64,000 bases of DNA. Origin: Sphingomonas sp. SUN039. Its GTDB lineage: Bacteria > Pseudomonadota > Alphaproteobacteria > Sphingomonadales > Sphingomonadaceae. The first letter of the stretch is position 1, and every line of letters begins with the position of its first letter. The notes below the pieces were generated by a model. The model was not told the DNA's origin and made no database searches. It worked only from the letters and a program-made list of their open reading frames with translations. Of this stretch, positions 60,260 through 64,000 are shown one piece after another. The stretch is taken from contig NZ_CP096972.1 in the NCBI RefSeq assembly GCF_024758725.1, positions 3,144,001 through 3,208,000 of the forward strand, in the 5' to 3' direction. The position numbers and the translations under genes were made by a program.

Positions 60260-62469
60260 CAGTAGCGGTACCCCAGCCGTATCCCGAACTCGCGCGGCGC
60301 GCCGTAGAATTCGTTGTTGCCGTTCTGGCCGGACACATAATATTTGTTGGTGAGGTTCGTCCCATAGACCTCGACCCGCAACGAACCCGATTCATAAGAG
60401 ATCTGGCCCGACACCAGCCCGTGCGACTCCAGCCGGTCGGTGACCGGACTGTAGAGCAGGTTGGTGAACTGCGCGCCGACGAACGAATAGTTCAGGCGCG
60501 GCGTCAGCCGACCCTCGCCGACGGGAATCGTATATTGGGCACCGATATTCCACGTCCATTCGGGGGCGTAGAGCGCGGGACCGCCGGTAGTCTGCACGAT
60601 AAAGGGTGTGTAGTCGCGGCAGGTCGCGCCGGGGGCTACACCGGTTGCGCATTGCGGCAGGTCGCCGTTCGCGTTGAATCCGGGCACCAGCCGGGTGTTG
60701 ACGAACGCGCCCGCGCCGAGCTGCGAATTGACATAAGACGCCCCGCCGTCGACCGAAAAACCGCCGAAGCGCGCCTGGAATTGCGCTTCGATCCCCTTGA
60801 TCGTTGCGGCCGAGATATTGGCGACGCCGCCGCGGCCCGACGCGGTGTTCAGCACCTGCTGCTGGAAATTGCTGTATTTGTTATAAAATCCGCCGATCTG
60901 GGTCTTTAGGTGGCGATCGAAGAACGAACCCTTCCAGCCGATTTCATAATCGGTGACGATCTCGGGAAGGAAGTCCAGCCCCACCGGTTCGGGCGGATTG
61001 GTGCCGCCGGGCTTATAGCCGCGCGCGACGAACGCGTAGATCAGATGGTCGCTGTTGGGTGTCCAGTTGATCGCGAGCTTTCCCGAGAACGCCCCGTCCT
61101 GATGCTCGCCGGTCTGCGGCGAAGGGTTGCCGATAAACGTGCTGGTACGCCCGGTATAGGTGTTGCCCGATCCGACGACGCTGAACCAGGAATAGCGGAC
61201 ACCCGCCTGAATTTCGAACTGGTCGCTGAGCTTGTAGTTCGCCTGTGCGAACAAGCCGGTCGTCGTCTTGTCGGTGTCGGGCTCGATCCAGATCGACGGG
61301 GTGCCGGTCAGCGTGTTGAAGTTGAAGATCCGCACATTGATGATGTTGTGCTGGTAATAGCCGCCGAGGATGTAGCTGAACGCGCCGCCAGTCGGCGAAA
61401 TGATGTTGATTTCGCCGCTCGTCTGCCGCTCGCGGACGAACTGGCTCTGCCCGCCGCGCGCCGCCAGCGCGTTCGAGATAAATGTCGAGGTGCCGTCGGT
61501 GTCGTAGAGATTCTGGATGCGCTTGTTCTGGTACGCGCCCAGCGCCCGAATGATCAGCCCGCCGTCGGTTTCGTAGCGCAGCTCGAGGTTGTTTATGAAC
61601 GCGCGCTCGCTGTTCTGCGTCGTCGTATTATACTGCAACTGGTACCGGATGGGCTCGCGCGACCCCGAATAGCCCGTCGTCTGGATCGGCTGATAGGCAT
61701 AGCCGCCGGTTTCGCGCTGGATGAATTCGGCCTTATAATGCGCCGTGAAATTGCCCGATTGCCACAATATCTGCCCGCGAATGTCCTGCTCGGACAAGCG
61801 GTCGGGATGGTTCGCGAACGCACCGATGTCGTTGTAATACGATGCCCGCGTCGTCGACAGCCCCGACAGCCGCACCGCAAGGTTGTCGCCGACGGGCAGG
61901 TTGATGGCGCCATTGGCCCCGAGATGACGGTAGCTGCCGAACTCGAGATTGACCGCCCCTTCGAGCTTGCCGAGCTTGGGCTTGTTGGTGTTGATGAAAA
62001 TCGCGCCGCCGGTCGAATTCGATCCGACCAAGGTGCCCTGCGGCCCGCGCAGGACTTCGATTCCCGCAATGTCGTAAAAGCTGCCGGTCGACACGATCGG
62101 CGGCTGGAACACGCCGTCGAGATAGCTCGCCACACCGTTCGACACGTTCGGCGACCCGCTCGCCAGACCGATGCCGCGGATGTTGACTGCTTCGGTCAGG
62201 CCCGCCTTCACGATCGACAGGCCCGGGGCGATATTCTGCAGGTCGAGCTGGCGCACGACCGCGCGTTCGCCCAGATCGTCGCCCGAAATCGCGGTCGCGG
62301 CGATATTCACCGATTGCAGGTTTTCCGCGCGGCGTTGCGCCGTGACGACGATTTCCTCGACGCCATCGCTCGGCTTGGCGGGTGCCGTCTGGGCAAGCGC
62401 GGGCGTCGCGCCGGTGGCAAAGGCGGTGGCTGCCAGCAGCAGCGCTTTGGTGTGTGCGATCGTTTTCAT
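60259..62469 (-). CDS. TonB-dependent outer-membrane receptor
   Basis: This 736-residue active transporter has a signal peptide (AHTKALLLAATAFATGATPA), a TonB-box-like EEIVVTAQRRAENLQSV and a plug domain (IAPGLSIVKAGLTEAVNIRG, VLRGPQGTLVGSNSTGGAIF). A 22-strand barrel ends EFGIRLGYRY with terminal aromatic residues. The translational overlap with a tannase-type esterase suggests uptake of aryl esters or their sugar conjugates. It is downstream of a MarR-type regulator. Confidence 0.95.
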   Translation of the reverse strand: MKTIAHTKALLLAATAFATGATPALAQTAPAKPSDGVEEIVVTAQRRAENLQSVNIAATAISGDDLGERAVVRQLDLQNIAPGLSIVKAGLTEAVNIRGIGLASGSPNVSNGVASYLDGVFQPPIVSTGSFYDIAGIEVLRGPQGTLVGSNSTGGAIFINTNKPKLGKLEGAVNLEFGSYRHLGANGAINLPVGDNLAVRLSGLSTTRASYYNDIGAFANHPDRLSEQDIRGQILWQSGNFTAHYKAEFIQRETGGYAYQPIQTTGYSGSREPIRYQLQYNTTTQNSERAFINNLELRYETDGGLIIRALGAYQNKRIQNLYDTDGTSTFISNALAARGGQSQFVRERQTSGEINIISPTGGAFSYILGGYYQHNIINVRIFNFNTLTGTPSIWIEPDTDKTTTGLFAQANYKLSDQFEIQAGVRYSWFSVVGSGNTYTGRTSTFIGNPSPQTGEHQDGAFSGKLAINWTPNSDHLIYAFVARGYKPGGTNPPEPVGLDFLPEIVTDYEIGWKGSFFDRHLKTQIGGFYNKYSNFQQQVLNTASGRGGVANISAATIKGIEAQFQARFGGFSVDGGASYVNSQLGAGAFVNTRLVPGFNANGDLPQCATGVAPGATCRDYTPFIVQTTGGPALYAPEWTWNIGAQYTIPVGEGRLTPRLNYSFVGAQFTNLLYSPVTDRLESHGLVSGQISYESGSLRVEVYGTNLTNKYYVSGQNGNNEFYGAPREFGIRLGYRY

Positions 62470-62497
62470 GTCGTCTCCCCCGAATCGATGTGTGTTT

Positions 62498-62986
62498 TCA
62501 GATGCTGTTGTGACGGGCGGCCGTGCCGCGAATGTTGCAGAGCAGGCGCGCGAGCAGTTGCGCCTCGTCGGACGTCAGTGTGGCCGTGATGCCCTCATCG
62601 ACCTTGATCGAAATCTCGTCGAACTGGTTGAACAGCGCCTCGCCGACAGCGGTGACGAACAGCGCATTGCTCCGTTTGTCGCGGCCGCTGCGGCGTTCCA
62701 CAGCCCCGACCAGCGCCAGCGCGTTGACCATTTCCATCGTGCTGGCCCGGTTGATTTCGAGCGCGCGGCCCAGTTCGGTCTGGCCGCATCCCGGGTTCGC
62801 ACGAATGTAGGCGAGCGCCGTCGCGCGGGTCGCCGTCAGCCCGATTTCGCCGAGCATGTCCTGGATGACGCGCATGTGCGCAACGTCGGCGAGGTGCAGC
62901 AAAAAGCCGAGGCGCGACCCGATGACGCCGAAATCGTTCCGGTGCGGTGGCGTGACGCCGATTCGTGTGACCGAAGCGCTGGGCAC
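62498..62986 (-). CDS. MarR family regulator of the esterase/receptor operon
   Basis: This protein of about 162 residues has the MarR layout: IGSRLGFLLHLADVAHMRVI, a winged helix (CGQTELGRALEINRASTMEM, NALALVGAVERRSGRDKRSN), ALFVTAVGEALFNQF and a C-terminal dimer helix. GTG 62986 is chosen because AGAGGA lies 7 nt upstream and the first helix is kept. A palindrome at 63028-63046 is its probable operator. It is 28 bp before the TonB-receptor gene and likely controls it in response to a phenolic ligand. Confidence 0.88.
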   Translation of the reverse strand: MPSASVTRIGVTPPHRNDFGVIGSRLGFLLHLADVAHMRVIQDMLGEIGLTATRATALAYIRANPGCGQTELGRALEINRASTMEMVNALALVGAVERRSGRDKRSNALFVTAVGEALFNQFDEISIKVDEGITATLTSDEAQLLARLLCNIRGTAARHNSI

Positions 62987-63027
62987 TCGCGGTTCCTCTC
63001 CCCGATCCCGATCGAAAAGTGTCGGGA

Positions 63028-63046
63028 TTGTATGGAAGCCATACAA
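63028..63046. promoter_or_regulatory. Putative MarR operator TTGTATGG-aag-CCATACAA
   Basis: Perfect 8-bp inverted repeat with a 3-nt spacer, 42 bp upstream of the MarR start and just after the end of trmB. Size and symmetry fit MarR-family operators. Confidence 0.75.
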
Positions 63047-63062
63047 CTAAGCGATCGGGGGG

Positions 63063-63773
63063 TCAATCGGCTGTGCGCTGGCGACGCCGATAGCGGAAAT
63101 ACCAGACCTCATGCCCGTACACGTTGCGCGCCTTGCGCTCGTAGCGTGTCTCCGGCCAATCGGCGGGGCGGACAAGGAAATCCTGCGCGGTCTCCACCTG
63201 CCAGTCGAACTGCGCCGCCTGTTGCTGCATCACCATCATCGCGTGCGCGACATAGACCGGATGGTCGGTGCCGAAGCGGAACTCGCCACCGGGTTTCAGC
63301 TTGCGGGCGATCATGTCGATCGGGCCAGTGTTCATGAACCGCCTTTTGGCATGGCGCGCCTTGGGCCAGGGGTCGGGGTGGAGCAGATAGACGTGGCTTA
63401 GCGAGGCATCGGGCAGGCGGTTCAGCACATCGAGCGCGTCACCCATGTGCAGCCGGACGTTGGTCAGCCCGCCGTCGCGGATATGGCCCAGCGCGCCGAC
63501 GACGCCATTCAGGAACGGCTCGCACCCGATAAACCCGTGATCGGGCTGCATCGCCGCGCGTGCCGCCAGATGCTCGCCCGCGCCGAACCCGATTTCGAGT
63601 TCGAGCGGGCGCCCGGAGCCTTTGGCGTCGCCGAACAGGACCCCTGCATCGAGCGGGCCTTCGGGAACGGCCAGTTGCGGCAGCAAGTCCTCGACCAGTT
63701 CGGCCTGGGCGACCCGCAATTTATGGCCTGCACGACGTCCGTAAAGGCGGCCTATCGAGAGGGGGTCGTTCAT
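63063..63773 (-). CDS. trmB: tRNA (guanine-46-N7)-methyltransferase
   Basis: TrmB methylates G46 of tRNA using SAM. This 236-residue protein has the N-terminal RLYGRRAGHKLR, SAM-binding LELEIGFGAGEHLAARA and GCEPFLNGV. The acceptor-loop motif reads VYLLHPDPWPKARHAKRRF, and RFGTDHPVYVAH follows. The C-terminal RYERKARNVYGHEVWYFRYR is complete. A decayed copy of this 3' end lies 4.7 kb away at 58272-58448. Confidence 0.97.
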   Translation of the reverse strand: MNDPLSIGRLYGRRAGHKLRVAQAELVEDLLPQLAVPEGPLDAGVLFGDAKGSGRPLELEIGFGAGEHLAARAAMQPDHGFIGCEPFLNGVVGALGHIRDGGLTNVRLHMGDALDVLNRLPDASLSHVYLLHPDPWPKARHAKRRFMNTGPIDMIARKLKPGGEFRFGTDHPVYVAHAMMVMQQQAAQFDWQVETAQDFLVRPADWPETRYERKARNVYGHEVWYFRYRRRQRTAD

Positions 63774-63839
63774 AGCCGCGCTTTGCGTGACCGGAAGCGT
63801 CCGAGCAAGTCCGTCCGCGCGCTTCGCCTGGCATCTCGC

Positions 63840-64000
63840 CTACTTTGGAATGCTTGGGCTCACTGTAATGTTGCTGGCTTTGTCGCCGCCCGTCGTCCGC
63901 GAGAGCGGACTTTGATTTTGTATGAGGCTCAGAACCTGTTCCGGCTGCGGCAACTTGTCGAACATGGGGTAAACCGACGAACTGTCCAAATCACGCAAAA
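63840..64000 (-). CDS. C-terminal part of an unrecognised protein, start outside window
   Basis: The minus strand is open from the window edge to a TAG at 63840-63842, giving about 52 residues, including DSSSVYPMFDKLPQPEQVLS and ending KASNITVSPSIPK. The composition looks protein-like (hydrophilic, Ser/Pro/Gln-rich) but no family is recognised. It would be transcribed toward trmB with a 66-bp gap. A true gene or chance cannot be decided from this fragment. Confidence 0.35.
   Translation of the reverse strand, partial: LRDLDSSSVYPMFDKLPQPEQVLSLIQNQSPLSRTTGGDKASNITVSPSIPK

Overview
The window looks like chromosomal DNA of a high-GC alphaproteobacterium of the Sphingomonadales. The evidence is a circularly permuted two-piece tmRNA with tag ANDNEALAIAA, a PEP-CTERM (exosortase A type) regulatory and sugar-transferase block, a complex I NDUFS4-like subunit gene, a TonB-dependent receptor paired with a tannase-family esterase, DUF885 and M13 peptidases, and several families of short palindromic repeats. 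Genes are dense, with many 4-bp ATGA/GTGA/TTGA overlaps. No rRNA, tRNA, IS element or CRISPR array was found. The group assignment is inference from gene content.

Layout. 0-2.8 kb: isocitrate lyase (cut by the window edge), divergent from a ScfR/RamB-type regulator. 2.8-4.8 kb: an AT-richer PLD-like gene and a VapBC pair. 4.9-9.7 kb: a small membrane protein, a secreted single-CxxCH protein, yghU, a histidine phosphatase and manC. 9.8-18.1 kb: PEP-CTERM block (sugar transferase, PrsK, an unassigned lipoprotein, PrsR, PrsT, then a DUF815 ATPase); the exosortase itself is outside. 18.1-27.2 kb: DUF885 protein, DUF1287 protein, ABC-F ATPase, PepSY/response-regulator/histidine-kinase operon, M13 peptidase. 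27.2-27.9 kb: AbrB-PIN toxin-antitoxin module 1. 28-36.4 kb: chorismate mutase, polyprenyl synthase, NDUFS4-like, TetR/SnoaL pair, Nudix-TPM-TPM-LemA cluster, MscL, Rrf2, tmRNA, small lipoprotein, cyclophilin. 36.5-39.4 kb: rutBCDA for uracil breakdown. 39.4-41.1 kb: zinc-ribbon protein, RluE, RoxA-like oxygenase. 41.1-45.0 kb: an AT-richer accessory pocket with a TerS-like protein, a three-gene kinase module and a HigB-HigA-antidote cluster. 45.1-56.5 kb: the rimP-nusA-ylxR-infB-rbfA-truB-rpsO-pnp translation superoperon, interrupted between rbfA and truB by AbrB-PIN module 2, tdk and a GNAT gene. 56.6-58.2 kb: PQQ-type sugar dehydrogenase and Ohr. 58.3-63.8 kb: a tannase/TonB-receptor/MarR cassette lying between a decayed 3' fragment of trmB and the intact trmB.

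The most interesting unexplained item is the three-gene unit at 42195-43835. It holds a small protein that may have an RNase H/RuvC-like fold, a soluble eukaryotic-type kinase with HFD instead of HRD, and a 55-residue very basic protein. All three overlap translationally, and a 15/16-matching direct repeat lies at both ends. Also notable are two distant AbrB-PIN modules sharing a GGTAAG/CTTACC operator, and palindromic repeats that sit in frame inside truB, a histidine kinase, a DUF815 ATPase and the start of prsT.
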